From assembly GCA_012523595.1 (NCBI GenBank), contig JAAYIG010000241.1, forward strand, positions 1 to 40,631: DNA of 40,631 nucleotides, given 5' to 3'. Shown in pieces: positions 7,805 to 17,096 of this stretch. Numbering within the stretch: the stretch's first letter is position 1; every line of letters starts with the position of its first letter. The notes under the pieces were generated by a model that saw only the letters and a program-made list of their open reading frames with translations, searched no databases and was not told the DNA's origin. Origin of the DNA: Fibrobacter sp. (GTDB lineage Bacteria; Fibrobacterota; Chitinivibrionia; Chitinivibrionales; Chitinispirillaceae). The translations under genes and the position numbers were made by a program.

Positions 7805-9538
7805 CTACTTTCTGAACTCCACCAGTGCATCATCCGCCTTCTGATTCATAAAGCACAGTTTTACCCAGTCCTCACTATGGGCAATGCTTGACACCCGAAC
7901 TTCATCGATCAACCCGTTAAAAATCGACCATCCCTGAATGAATGGGATTTCCACAGATCTGCCATGGCTGCCGATGGTGAAATTGTCAGTTGAATTTCTT
8001 TCATACTCACCCGGCATCAATGCAGCTTTGTCAACTACCAGTCTCCCGTTTATGTACAGACTTTGATTCGTGCCATTCCGCACACCTGTCAAGTACACCC
8101 ATTCTTTTGCTCCGGGCGCAGGCGGAACTGAATCTTCGGAATACTCCCAGCCCAACTGGTTCTGGAACTCTACAAATTCCCAGGTTGCCCGGTTATTCTT
8201 AAGACATTTGAATTGCAGGTAGTACTGTTCGTGGCCTTTACTCGCGATAGCGCGGAAAATGGAGTCGATAGTGTCAGCCTTCACCCAGCAGGATATCGAG
8301 TAGAATCCATCCTCAGAAAAATTCAAGCGGCTGTCTGCTGTATTGGGCATTGTGATATAGGAAGAGGTTCCGTCAAATGACCTCGCCCCGCCTATTGCTC
8401 CGTCAACTCTGGATTCTTCTGATGTGCCCACAGGTAATCCGTGGTAGTGGTTTGGTGTTGCATCGAGGGCTGGATCGGTCCCTTTACCTGAGAGATGCCA
8501 TACTCCCTGAAAAGCATATGCCGTATCAAACACAGCGCAACCATCGGATTCACTTTCCGCATCGGGATTTCCCCAGTACATGATGATAACCTGTAAATTG
8601 TCATTTCCATATACAGTGTCAACTTTGACCCAGATCTCCGCTTTCCGGCCTTTTGCATCCCACTTTTCAATTTCGTAAGGAAGCGGTTTACCATTTTCTT
8701 TTACAAATCTCAAATCTCCACCATCCAGTCTCGACTGGCTGAAATCGAAATTATCCCCGTGCAAGCGGATAAGTACCGGGAAATCAGTGATGTCGCTGTC
8801 TACACCGGCCCCTGATTCAGTTGTATTCAGGTAGATTCGCCTGGAGTAATTAAAACTGGCAAGATGGTAAAAATCGATTGTACCGGCTTTTGTCGTTTCA
8901 CCGGACTTTACGGTAATGCTATCGATTCCAACGGAGGATGAAGTGTCCGCGGATGACACTGCACGTAAAGTGTAAGTTCCATGCGGGAGATCATCGATAA
9001 CAAATTCCCCTGTCGCCGTATCACAAGTCACTGTTCGTTCCAAGCCATAGATCTGGATAAACACGTTTCTGTCAGATGAAGCGAGAGATCCCTTAATGGC
9101 TCCTGAAGGACGAAGAGTATCTGACGGGAGATAAACTGTGGAGTCCTCGGCATTGATTGTACAGTTCAGAAGAACTGCGTTCCTTGAACCATCATTGACC
9201 TCGATAGAATAGGCGCCAGGCTCGAGTGAATCGATAGAAAAGATTCCAAGGGAATCAGTTCTGGTGTCAACACGTGTGATTGTTGATTTTCTGAGAGCAG
9301 AACCTGAGAGAGAGGGTGTGTAATTGCTGGGACGCAGATAAACTGCAGCCTCAGAGGCAAAACTGCCGTCACTGTTGTAGAGTGTACATACAATACGCCC
9401 GTTCCCGGCATGCGATCCGGTCCCTGCGATATTATTTGAGGCGCACTGCAGAAAAAGAAGCGCTGCAGAAATACAGCAGAGATTTGCCAGAAAGGATACT
9501 CCCGATGAATTCTTCCGCAGCGCAAGAATCTTTATCAT
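7805..9538 (-). CDS. Lipoprotein I of the TIGR02147 cassette: DUF2341 plus LamG-fold surface protein
   Basis: 577 residues from the ATG at 9538. The start was chosen because AGAGGAG lies 6 nt before it and because the ATGA overlaps the stop of the upstream TIGR02147 gene. The hydrophobic N-terminus ends LLFLQC with Cys32 as likely lipidated residue (the -1 Gln is not canonical). Residues 45-220 hold two carboxypeptidase-regulatory-like beta-sandwich repeats. DUF2341 spans about 230-330 (YSRRIYLNTT, EIEKWD, YWGNPDA), and a LamG/concanavalin-type domain spans about 345-575. The family has no catalytic site that I can see; glycan or surface binding is inferred from the LamG fold. No sorting domain. 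It is more like lipoprotein III than II in the LamG part. Confidence 0.8.
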   Translation of the reverse strand: MIKILALRKNSSGVSFLANLCCISAALLFLQCASNNIAGTGSHAGNGRIVCTLYNSDGSFASEAAVYLRPSNYTPSLSGSALRKSTITRVDTRTDSLGIFSIDSLEPGAYSIEVNDGSRNAVLLNCTINAEDSTVYLPSDTLRPSGAIKGSLASSDRNVFIQIYGLERTVTCDTATGEFVIDDLPHGTYTLRAVSSADTSSSVGIDSITVKSGETTKAGTIDFYHLASFNYSRRIYLNTTESGAGVDSDITDFPVLIRLHGDNFDFSQSRLDGGDLRFVKENGKPLPYEIEKWDAKGRKAEIWVKVDTVYGNDNLQVIIMYWGNPDAESESDGCAVFDTAYAFQGVWHLSGKGTDPALDATPNHYHGLPVGTSEESRVDGAIGGARSFDGTSSYITMPNTADSRLNFSEDGFYSISCWVKADTIDSIFRAIASKGHEQYYLQFKCLKNNRATWEFVEFQNQLGWEYSEDSVPPAPGAKEWVYLTGVRNGTNQSLYINGRLVVDKAALMPGEYERNSTDNFTIGSHGRSVEIPFIQGWSIFNGLIDEVRVSSIAHSEDWVKLCFMNQKADDALVEFRK

Positions 9539-10389
9539 TGAGTCTCCTCTTTTTCTTCTGTTTTCTCTGTCAAAGGAAAGAGCTGAAAGTTGCATTGACA
9601 AACCATTTCAGAAATGTCGGTATCCTCCAGGACCATAGCCATCAATTCCTCTTTAAACGATCTGATCCGCTCCTTTATGCGTTCATAACACTTATGTGAT
9701 AAGCCAAATGTAAGAGAGCTGATTTCTCTTTGCCGGGGTTCAAAACGCTCCAGTGCATCTTTCGCAAGAGAGAGCATCTCGGAGTGGAAATTCCTCAGGA
9801 TAAGAGATCTCATTTCATATTCAGAGGAGATCATCGGGTCGGCAGGCTGAAGTTTCCTGTCAGGATCGCGGCGCAGGATTCCCAGTCTCAGCATCGTTTC
9901 AATCGATTTTCTGGCCTGTGAGGCAGTTATACCCGGGATACATTTTTTGGCGATCCAGTCATAATCTTCCCTGAAATCCGGCAGTGTCACAAGTTCCCGT
10001 ATCGCGCTGTGATACCAGTTCCGGAAAAACTCATACCGGCTCTCATCCAGAATTTTTATATCGCAATCCCGCCGCAGACGCTGCATACGGGTGAAATGCA
10101 GGTTTTTTTCGTAGTTTGTTTTACAATTGACAAACTGTACGATGGCGCCGAAGTATTCCGTTTCCCTTTGTGTCAGATTCATGGCTGCAGCATACTTTTT
10201 CATCACTGCCAGGCTGAGCCGTCGTCTGCCGGAAATGATGTCTTTGAACATGCTTTGAGAAACACCGGCTTTTGCGGCAAAGGAACGGAAGGAGAATGAT
10301 TTAGATGATTTTTTCTGAAAAGAGTAGTAGTCTTTCAGAAGAGAGTGATAATCGGTGTATAGGAAGATGTTGAATTTTCCGGTTTTCAT
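9535..10389 (-). CDS. TIGR02147/DUF4423 family putative transcriptional regulator I
   Basis: 284 residues from the ATG at 10389. The longer frame to 10479 only adds a hydrophobic stretch that the paralogs lack. The N-terminus FNIFLYTDYHSLLKDYY matches the paralogs. Residues 34-60 look like an Xre-type helix-turn-helix with recognition helix VSQSMFKDII. The rest is the DUF4423 region, with an EFFRNWYHSAIREL segment and a winged-helix-like part, ending CQCNFQLFPLT. Cytoplasmic. Its stop overlaps the start of the lipoprotein gene (ATGA). The family was defined as a large paralogous group in Fibrobacter succinogenes; I know of no assigned function. Regulation of class A promoters is my inference. 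No SD is visible, and TATTAT ends 7 nt before the ATG, so the mRNA may be leaderless. Confidence 0.85.
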   Translation of the reverse strand: MKTGKFNIFLYTDYHSLLKDYYSFQKKSSKSFSFRSFAAKAGVSQSMFKDIISGRRRLSLAVMKKYAAAMNLTQRETEYFGAIVQFVNCKTNYEKNLHFTRMQRLRRDCDIKILDESRYEFFRNWYHSAIRELVTLPDFREDYDWIAKKCIPGITASQARKSIETMLRLGILRRDPDRKLQPADPMISSEYEMRSLILRNFHSEMLSLAKDALERFEPRQREISSLTFGLSHKCYERIKERIRSFKEELMAMVLEDTDISEMVCQCNFQLFPLTEKTEEKEETQ

Positions 10390-10396
10390 ATATGGG

Positions 10397-10537
10397 ATAA
10401 TATAAGCAAAAAAGTGCTGTGCTGGGAGGAAAAATGCTGGTAAGATTATAAATATTGCGAACAAAAAAAATACTAACACGATGATTTAAAAGGAGATAAA
10501 AGAAACAGCTATGAGCGAACAAAAAAATTTGCGAACA
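10397..10537 (-). promoter_or_regulatory. Promoter region of TIGR02147 gene I with TGTTCGC direct repeats
   Basis: On the minus strand the -10-like TATATTAT (10404-10397) directly precedes the ATG. Upstream are two pairs of TGTT half-sites in direct orientation: TGTTCGC at 10537-10531 and 10521-10515, and TGTTAG at 10477-10472 with TGTTCGC at 10462-10456. The last half-site ends 51 nt before the -10, the same distance as at other promoters in the locus, but the arrangement is direct rather than inverted. Confidence 0.45.
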
Positions 10538-10612
10538 GTTGAGCTGCAGGAAAAACCATTGAAACAGCCACAGAGAACACGCAGAGGAGAGGGGAATGGG
10601 AAAGAGAAGAAT

Positions 10613-10688
10613 GTTGAAGTAATGTTCAACGGAAAATGCATAGAATCCCTTCTAAATAAGCAAAATCTTCTATAATGCGCTTTATATT
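10613..10688 (+). promoter_or_regulatory. Promoter of the GH27 gene: class A palindrome plus -10 box
   Basis: GTTGAA-N6-TTCAAC lies at 10613-10630. Exactly 52 nt later is TATATT (10683-10688), the same gap as at the GH10 promoter, and the predicted leader is about 59 nt. A second TATAAT at 10671-10676 is 40 nt away. The flank GGAAAATGCA after the palindrome matches the GH10 promoter. The site lies between divergent genes and might also serve cassette I. Confidence 0.65.
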
Positions 10689-10753
10689 ATAGATTTGAAA
10701 CGGAAAATGTTCAACGCTCAATATGTCTTTTCGACAATATGGGGGAGAATAGT

Positions 10754-12619
10754 ATGATGAGAAAAGTTTCGGGTATCATGAGTTTAATTGTTTTTCTGGG
10801 AGCCTGTCCTGTTTCCCTGGTATCGGCTCTGGATAACGGGCTGGCCAGGACGCCTCCGATGGGATGGAACAGTTGGAACATATTTCATGAAAATATAAAC
10901 GAGAATCTGATAAAGCAGATTGCCGATGCCATTGTTGAATCGGGAATGAAAGATGCCGGTTATATATACCTCAATCTTGACGACAACTGGATGGCTTCAT
11001 CACGGGATGCAAATGGAAAGCTGAGGGCTGATCCGAACCGTTTTCCAAGCGGAATGAAGGCGCTTGGGGATTACATTCACTCAAAAGGGCTCAAGTTTGG
11101 TATTTATGGAGATCGCGGTCTCAGAACATGCCATCACTATAATTGGGGGATAGCGGGATCACAAAGCGGAAGTTACATGAAAGAGGAACTGGACGCCAGG
11201 ACTTTTGCAGAATGGGGTGTTGACTATTTAAAGTATGATAATTGTGAGCCTGCCCCCGGTTCAGATCAGCAGCAGGATTACGAAAGGATGAGAGATGCTC
11301 TTGCAAAGAGCGGCAGGGATATCGTTTTCAGTATCTGTGCCTGGGGTTTTGCGTCCTGGATGCCTAAAACCGGCAATTTATGGCGTTCTACAGGTGATAT
11401 TACCGATAAATGGGACAATGGTAATGATTGGTTCAGAGGGATAATCAATGCCGTTGATGGAAATGCAGACCTTGCGCAGCATGCCGGACCGGGTGGCTGG
11501 AATGATCCGGATATGCTTGAAATTGGTAATGGCGGGTGTACTACGGAGGAATACCGGAGCCAGATGAGCATGTGGTGTATCATGGCTTCTCCGCTGATTG
11601 CCGGCCATGATGTCAGGAAAATGTCACAGGCTACAAAAGATATCCTGCTTAACAGAGAAGTGATTGCTATAAACCAGGACTCCGCGGGTATTCAGGGAAC
11701 CAGGATAAGTCGGAATGATGGCCTTGAGGTCTGGTGCAAACCGCTTGGCTCCAGAAACGGGACTACAAAGGCAGTTGCATTATTAAACAGAAACAGTAAT
11801 ACGAGGGATATTACTGTCAGGTTTGCCGATGTGGGTCTTTCAGGAGAGATAACTGTGCGTGACCTCTGGGCCAAGGCTGACAGGGGCAGTTTTACCGGTT
11901 CATATACCATGTCGGTACCTTCTCACGGAACCGGCTTGCTTAAGCTCTCAAGCGGTCCTGCGAAGCCAATATCCGCTTTTTCAAAAATAGAAGCGGAGCA
12001 CTACTCTCTTCAGTCCGGGGTTCAGACGGAAACCTGTTCTGAGGGCGGAGAAAATATTGGTTTTATTGAGAATGGCGATTATGTGGCATTCAACAATGTC
12101 GATTTTGAAGAGGGCGCAGACGTCTTTGTTGCCAGAGTGGCAAGCGCCAACGATAATGGCGGTACCATCGAAATACGGCTTGACAAACCTGATGGCACAC
12201 TTGCTGGTTCCTGCACTGTTGAAGGCACGGGCGGGTGGCAGACATGGACCGAAGTCAGTTGTAATCTGACGGAAATAAGCGGAAAGCACAATCTGTACCT
12301 GCGATTTACCGGAGGAGAATCGTACCTGTTGAATCTCAACTGGTTCCAGTTTACTGTAAGTACCGGAGAAAGGAATCTTGTCAGACAGCCGGAAATCAAC
12401 AGGTTTAAAGCAGAGATGTCAAACGGCAATATAGCGATCAGCCCATCTGCAAGCCGCGTCAGATTCAATGCATCTGTATACATGCCGGATGGACGGCTGG
12501 TTACCAGCAGAAACAATATCAACGGCGTCATCACAATTCCTGTAAAAAGCAAGGGAATTTATCTGGTTAATATCGAATGTAACGGGCAGGTTGAAAAGAA
12601 AATGCTTTCATACTTTTAA
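10754..12619 (+). CDS. Secreted GH27 alpha-galactosidase-type enzyme with CBM6 and sorting domain
   Basis: 621 residues from the ATG at 10754, preferred over 10739 because GGGGGAG precedes it at good distance. It removes alpha-linked galactose (or beta-L-arabinopyranose, which some GH27 enzymes accept) from side chains. Signal peptide at about 1-25. The barrel shows RTPPMGWNSWN, NLDDNW, nucleophile Asp162 in YLKYDNC and acid/base Asp215 in RSTGDITDKW, followed by GGWNDPDMLE. A beta-sandwich ends the catalytic part, then CBM6 (about 410-535: KIEAEHYSLQSG, ENGDYVAF, LNLNWFQF), then a sorting domain (about 550-621). First gene after a class A promoter; the GH95, CE1 and GH43 genes follow on the same strand. 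Confidence 0.94.
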   Translation: MMRKVSGIMSLIVFLGACPVSLVSALDNGLARTPPMGWNSWNIFHENINENLIKQIADAIVESGMKDAGYIYLNLDDNWMASSRDANGKLRADPNRFPSGMKALGDYIHSKGLKFGIYGDRGLRTCHHYNWGIAGSQSGSYMKEELDARTFAEWGVDYLKYDNCEPAPGSDQQQDYERMRDALAKSGRDIVFSICAWGFASWMPKTGNLWRSTGDITDKWDNGNDWFRGIINAVDGNADLAQHAGPGGWNDPDMLEIGNGGCTTEEYRSQMSMWCIMASPLIAGHDVRKMSQATKDILLNREVIAINQDSAGIQGTRISRNDGLEVWCKPLGSRNGTTKAVALLNRNSNTRDITVRFADVGLSGEITVRDLWAKADRGSFTGSYTMSVPSHGTGLLKLSSGPAKPISAFSKIEAEHYSLQSGVQTETCSEGGENIGFIENGDYVAFNNVDFEEGADVFVARVASANDNGGTIEIRLDKPDGTLAGSCTVEGTGGWQTWTEVSCNLTEISGKHNLYLRFTGGESYLLNLNWFQFTVSTGERNLVRQPEINRFKAEMSNGNIAISPSASRVRFNASVYMPDGRLVTSRNNINGVITIPVKSKGIYLVNIECNGQVEKKMLSYF

Positions 12620-12675
12620 ACCGTTAAGAGTAAAATCAGAAAGCAATTATTCTGATTCAAACCAGAAAGTTCTTA

Positions 12676-12722
12676 TCTGTATCTGAATTATCCGGGGTGA
12701 TAATTCAGATACAGAGTTTTTA
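12676..12722 (+). terminator. Rho-independent terminator after GH27
   Basis: A perfect 17-bp stem (12676-12692 with 12699-12715), loop CGGGGT, followed by GTTTTTAT. Its position only 64 bp before the next start suggests it may be leaky, or that the GH95 gene has its own promoter, for which I see no clear palindrome. Confidence 0.8.
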
Positions 12723-12785
12723 TCTCCAAATCTGAATAGCGGTTGCGATTGAACTGAAATGTAGTCACAATGGGAGAGTGTGTGC

Positions 12786-15371
12786 ATGATGATTGTTAAA
12801 GGAATAATACTGGCTTTGCTCCTGTCTGTGGCTGCTTTTTCTGACTTGACGCTCTGGTATGACGAGGCTGCGTCAAAATTCGAGGAAGCTCTGCCGATTG
12901 GAAACGGCCGCCTTGGTGGCATGGTATATGGAAACGTAGCAAAAGACAGGATCAGTTTGAATGAATCGACTGTCTGGAATATGTCTCCCGGAAACAATAA
13001 CAAGAGTGGTGCCGCCAATCGTCTTGCTGAAGCACGGCAGAAGATTTTTTCCAATGATGCTACCGGAGCATGTAACGCGGTAAACGCGATGATCGGAGGC
13101 GGACAGGCTGCGTTTCAACCGGTTGGGAATCTTTATCTGGAGTTTTCCGGACACACCGCGTCAAATTATCGCCGTGAACTGGATTTGAAGACTGCGATAG
13201 CTAAAACTACGTATTCATCGGGAGGGGTAACCTATACCCGGGAGTATTTTGCCAGTTTTACTGATCAGGTAATAGTCATCAGATTATCGGCAAATCAGCC
13301 TGGTAAGATTTCCTGTGCGGTTTCCATGGACAGCCCTCATGGCAACAAGAATTTTTCCACATCCGGCAATGATTTACTGTTGCTGAATGTGACTGTCAAT
13401 TCCAGCGGTATCAGATTCCAGACCCGTGTAAAAGTCAAAACTGACGGGGGTACAGTTTCAGCGGCAAACAATAAAATAAACATCAACGGGGCAAACAGCG
13501 CTACAGTTCTTGTCGCTGTAGGTACCAACTTTAAAAGCTATAATGATGTAACTGCAAATCAGGTAACCCGTGCTGAGTCGTACATAAATAATGTCAACCA
13601 GAAAACATACAATAATATTCTTGAGGACCACCTCCGCTCTTACAAGGAGCTGTTTGACAGAGCAGATGTAAACCTGGGTACACCGACAAATGATTCCACG
13701 CTTACAACTGACGAGCAGATCAGGAGATTTTCGGTATCCAATGATCCTCAACTGGTCCGTCTGCATTATCAGTTCGGACGTTATCTGATGATTTCCTCAT
13801 CGAGAGGAGAATCACAGCCTGCAAATCTGCAGGGAGTATGGAATGAGTCGACAAATCCTCCCTGGGGAAGCAAATACACCATAAATATCAATACAGAGAT
13901 GAACTACTGGATGGTGGAATCTGCTAATCTTCAGGAGTGTCTGGAACCGCTTGTGAGGAAGATAAAGCAGATGGCAGCACCCGGGAAGGAGACTGCCAGA
14001 GAGCACTGGGGTACTGACAAAGGCTGGGTGGCTCATCATAATACAGATTTGTGGAACCGGACTGCTCCGATCGATGGTGCATGGGGCTTTTGGCCCACTG
14101 GCGGCGCATGGCTCGCTACTCATCTCTGGGAACACTATCTTTTTACTCTTGATAAGGATTTTCTGGCTGATGTTTATCCGACTATAAAGGGAGCAGCGGA
14201 GTTTTTACTTGCCACTTTGGTTGAAGAGCCCTTTTCCGGTAAGAAATACCTGGGTACCTGCCCCAGTGCATCACCGGAAAACAAGCCCGGAGCATGGAAC
14301 TGTGATGTGAGTTTTGCTCCAACGATGGATATACAGATCACTCGTGATATCCTGAACTATACAATCGAAGCATCGAGAATTCTTGGGCTCGATTCAGATT
14401 TCCGGGTGCAGGCTGAAACTGCATTGAACAGATTGCCTCCCAGCATGATTGGCAAGCATGGTCAGTTGCAGGAGTGGTTCAAGGACTGGGATAATCCAAA
14501 TGATCAGCACAGGCATGTATCACATTTATACGGGCTGTTTCCTTCTGCGCAGATCAGTGTCCGCGGGACTCCGGAGCTGGCTAATGCCGCAAAAACCTCA
14601 TTGAATCAGCGGGGAGATATGGCTACCGGCTGGTCACTGGCGTGGAAGATGAATCTGTGGGCCAGGCTTGAAGATGGAAATCATGCTTACAAACTGATCC
14701 AGATGCTTCTTACACCCGACCGTACCTACCCAAATCTCTTTGATGCTCATCCGCCGTTTCAGATCGACGGTAATTTCGGCGCGGTTTCAGGTGTAAATGA
14801 GATGCTGCTGCAGAGTCATAATAATGAGATCAATTTCCTGCCGGCTCTTCCGGACAGATGGAGCAGCGGATCATTCAGAGGATTGCTTGCGAGGGGAGGA
14901 TTCCTGATTGACACTGTAACATGGAGTAACAAGGCAGTGACCAGGGCGGTTATCACATCAAATGCCGGTGGTGACTGTAACCTGCGGCATAAGAACATCA
15001 CCAGTTCATTTGAGACAGAACCGGGGATGACCTATGTGCTTGATGGGTCACTGAAGGTTACAGACAGTTACAGAAAGGGTGTGACTGGTGTGAGGCGGGC
15101 TGTGCAGGACAGCAGGACTGGTCTTGAAGGAAAAACTTTTTCTGATCTACGTATTGTCAATAATAGTGGAAAAATTTATATAAAAGCATATGGAGAAGTA
15201 CCGGATCTGTCTATGCAGGTGTACAACCTTTCCGGAAGAGTGGTTTACAGCCTTGAAAAAGCATCTGGATCGGAGCTAAATGTGCATACTCCACAACTGA
15301 AAAGAGGAATATATCTGGTAAGAATCAATTGTGGAAAGATCAGGCAATTTGAAAAAGTAATTGTAAAGTAA
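12786..15371 (+). CDS. Secreted GH95 alpha-L-fucosidase / alpha-L-galactosidase-type enzyme with sorting domain
   Basis: 861 residues from the ATG at 12786, 8 nt after GGGAG; an in-frame GTG at 12780 is a less likely start. GH95 enzymes remove terminal alpha-1,2-L-fucose, and some act on L-galactose of grass xylans. A short signal peptide ends near AFSD. The family block WYDEAASKFEEALPIGNGRLGG opens the N-terminal beta-domain. The (alpha/alpha)6 domain has the Asn pair Asn367 and Asn369 in the NINTEMNYW motif, SASPEN, GQLQEW, and DGNFG with the conserved Asp. A sorting domain (about 785-861) ends FEKVIVK. The esterase gene 70 bp downstream probably shares its transcript. In a xylan locus, action on an L-galactosyl or fucosyl side chain is a reasonable inference. 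Confidence 0.93.
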   Translation: MMIVKGIILALLLSVAAFSDLTLWYDEAASKFEEALPIGNGRLGGMVYGNVAKDRISLNESTVWNMSPGNNNKSGAANRLAEARQKIFSNDATGACNAVNAMIGGGQAAFQPVGNLYLEFSGHTASNYRRELDLKTAIAKTTYSSGGVTYTREYFASFTDQVIVIRLSANQPGKISCAVSMDSPHGNKNFSTSGNDLLLLNVTVNSSGIRFQTRVKVKTDGGTVSAANNKININGANSATVLVAVGTNFKSYNDVTANQVTRAESYINNVNQKTYNNILEDHLRSYKELFDRADVNLGTPTNDSTLTTDEQIRRFSVSNDPQLVRLHYQFGRYLMISSSRGESQPANLQGVWNESTNPPWGSKYTININTEMNYWMVESANLQECLEPLVRKIKQMAAPGKETAREHWGTDKGWVAHHNTDLWNRTAPIDGAWGFWPTGGAWLATHLWEHYLFTLDKDFLADVYPTIKGAAEFLLATLVEEPFSGKKYLGTCPSASPENKPGAWNCDVSFAPTMDIQITRDILNYTIEASRILGLDSDFRVQAETALNRLPPSMIGKHGQLQEWFKDWDNPNDQHRHVSHLYGLFPSAQISVRGTPELANAAKTSLNQRGDMATGWSLAWKMNLWARLEDGNHAYKLIQMLLTPDRTYPNLFDAHPPFQIDGNFGAVSGVNEMLLQSHNNEINFLPALPDRWSSGSFRGLLARGGFLIDTVTWSNKAVTRAVITSNAGGDCNLRHKNITSSFETEPGMTYVLDGSLKVTDSYRKGVTGVRRAVQDSRTGLEGKTFSDLRIVNNSGKIYIKAYGEVPDLSMQVYNLSGRVVYSLEKASGSELNVHTPQLKRGIYLVRINCGKIRQFEKVIVK

Positions 15372-15440
15372 AGTTTTTTTTCTCTTATCAGAATCCGGAT
15401 TAGATTCGGGAAATATTCTAAACCTTAAGAAGGAGGACCT

Positions 15441-16886
15441 ATGTCGGGTCGATTAGTATTGTGTTTCTGTATGCTGGTCGCCTTTGTGGTGAATGGTCAG
15501 ACCATCAATTTACGCGGTAAAGTGACTGACAACAGCAACGCGCCTGTGACCGGGGCAACTGTAACCCTTATTGGCCAGAATTTAAATGCTACTACTTCGC
15601 AGGATGGTTCCTGGGAGATCAAGCGTGCCGATGTGGCGGTTTTCAGGGAACTGCAGCCTCAGTTCAAAAATGTCTTTGTGGACAGGGGTTATCTGGTGTT
15701 AAGCCTTCCTCAGGCATCGCCGCTTAATATCGAGATGTTTGATGTCAAGGGAAAGCTGCTTAAGCGGGAATCAAAGCCCAGTGTAAAGGCAGGGTTCTAC
15801 AGGTTCAATATTGCAGAAAATTCCATGGCGGCAAAGGTACTTATTATCCGGGCAGCAATCGGTGGTGATGTCACAACATTCCGTTATGTTCCACTGCAGA
15901 ATGGCAGCTATACTATCAATCAGCTATCATCATACGGGACACCTGCAGAAGTAAATGGTTTGCAGAAGATAGCGGCTGTTGATGATACACTTAAAGTCGC
16001 AGCTGATGGCTATAAGGAGAAAAAAGTACCGATCACATCGTATGATCAGGAAGTCAATATCAAACTCGAATCGGATGTTTCCGGGCCTGAAAACGGCAGT
16101 ATCGGATGTGGAAAAGCGCTCAGTGATCTCAAGAGCGGTACCTACAAGATTTCAAGTGCCGGTCTGGAAAGGGAATACATTATAAGCATTCCTGACAATT
16201 ATAATCCAAACAAGCCATACAGGCTGCTTTTTGGAATACACTGTATGGGTGCCAGTGCACAGGCAGTCAGCAATGATAAGTTTTACCGTATGAAAGACTT
16301 TGATACAGAGAAAAACTACATCTGGGTTGCACCCCAGGGTTACACTGATGGAATGCCATGGAGAACAAGGGATAACAAGGATCACACATTCTTCGATGAT
16401 ATGCTCAAGATTTTCAAAGAAAAACTCTGTATTGACACTACAAGAATCTTTGCCTGCGGGTTCAGCTTCGGTGCCATGGAGTCCTACTCTCTTTCTTTGA
16501 ATCATCAGAATGTTTTCCGGGCGATAGCCACCTATGCTCCGGCCAACTACAATATTTATCTCCCGCAAAATACCCATGGAAAGATTGCCTATCTGCAGAC
16601 ACATGGTTTGTCTGACGGTACCTGTCCCTGGGACCGGAATGGCCAGGGCGGGAAATACTGTGTAATCACTCATGCACAGGATAACCAGTGTAATAATCCC
16701 ACCAATGTCCCGACGATACAGCAAGGCGCCTCAGGCCATTATTGCTATGAATTCCAGGGGTGCAGTGAGGGATATCCGGTCAGGATTTGTACCTTTAACG
16801 ATGGACATACTGACGTGCACAAAGACCCTAACCAATGGAATTCCTGGATTCCAAAAGAGACATGGGATTTCTTTAACCGGTTCTGA
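15441..16886 (+). CDS. Secreted CE1/feruloyl-esterase-like enzyme with N-terminal regulatory-like domain and internal sorting-like domain
   Basis: 481 residues with an excellent SD (AAGGAGG). Signal peptide at 1-19 (VNGQ). Residues 23-62 are a carboxypeptidase-regulatory-like domain (GKVTDNSNAPVTGATVTL). Residues 65-150 resemble the C-terminal sorting domain of the neighbouring enzymes (LNIEMFDVKGKLLKRES, KAGFYRFNI) but here it is internal. The alpha/beta-hydrolase domain (about 225-481) has Ser342 in CGFSFGAMES, Asp392 in GLSDGTCPWD and His456 in NDGHTDVH, the triad order of the PHB-depolymerase/LpqC/feruloyl-esterase group in CE1. It probably cleaves feruloyl or acetyl esters on arabinoxylan; the substrate is not certain. 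It has several Cys pairs, suiting an exported protein. It ends without a C-terminal sorting domain. Confidence 0.82.
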   Translation: MSGRLVLCFCMLVAFVVNGQTINLRGKVTDNSNAPVTGATVTLIGQNLNATTSQDGSWEIKRADVAVFRELQPQFKNVFVDRGYLVLSLPQASPLNIEMFDVKGKLLKRESKPSVKAGFYRFNIAENSMAAKVLIIRAAIGGDVTTFRYVPLQNGSYTINQLSSYGTPAEVNGLQKIAAVDDTLKVAADGYKEKKVPITSYDQEVNIKLESDVSGPENGSIGCGKALSDLKSGTYKISSAGLEREYIISIPDNYNPNKPYRLLFGIHCMGASAQAVSNDKFYRMKDFDTEKNYIWVAPQGYTDGMPWRTRDNKDHTFFDDMLKIFKEKLCIDTTRIFACGFSFGAMESYSLSLNHQNVFRAIATYAPANYNIYLPQNTHGKIAYLQTHGLSDGTCPWDRNGQGGKYCVITHAQDNQCNNPTNVPTIQQGASGHYCYEFQGCSEGYPVRICTFNDGHTDVHKDPNQWNSWIPKETWDFFNRF

Positions 16887-16941
16887 TTCTGACCCGGTTA
16901 AATGTGTAAACAGAGTCGTTTTTATAGCTTTTTGATTTGAC

Positions 16942-16985
16942 CAAACGCCGGGATCTCCTTTACGGGGATAACGGCGTTTGATTTA
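16942..16985 (+). terminator. Terminator after the GH95-esterase pair
   Basis: CAAACGCCG (16942-16950) pairs with CGGCGTTTG (16972-16980), and an inner ATCTCC/GGGGAT extends the stem. A short T-rich tail follows. Confidence 0.65.
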
Positions 16986-17037
16986 TCTGTGGATAAGAGG
17001 GTTTTTGTCCTGATAATGTAGACAGGAAAAGAAAAGT

Positions 17038-17043
17038 ATAATG
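17038..17043 (+). promoter_or_regulatory. -10 box of the GH43 gene at 17097
   Basis: TATAAT is followed by a predicted leader of about 47 nt. A weak 19-bp TGTCCT...TAGACA palindrome (17006-17024) lies directly upstream, overlapping the -35 position rather than about 50 nt away, so it does not fit the locus rule. Confidence 0.4.
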
Positions 17044-17096
17044 ATAGTGGGTGTCTTGCAGCCAGGGCACCGGATATGGAAAGGCAGGGTCTAAAT

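Noticed and set aside
10390-10479. Extended start of regulator I with a hydrophobic N-terminal segment, suggesting a membrane-bound regulator
   Set aside because: The paralogs begin directly at the FxYTDY block, there is no SD at 10479, and the -10 box lies inside the extension. The hydrophobic stretch is translated AT-rich promoter DNA.
12676-12715. Operator palindrome of the GH95 gene
   Set aside because: The 17-bp arms are directly followed by a T-run, and the element lies after the GH27 stop, so an intrinsic terminator explains it better. It does not have the 18-20 bp TGT...ACA form.
17006-17024. Further member of the operator family (TGTCCT-N7-TAGACA)
   Set aside because: The arms match at only four of six positions, and the nearest TATAAT is 13 nt away instead of 40-60 nt.
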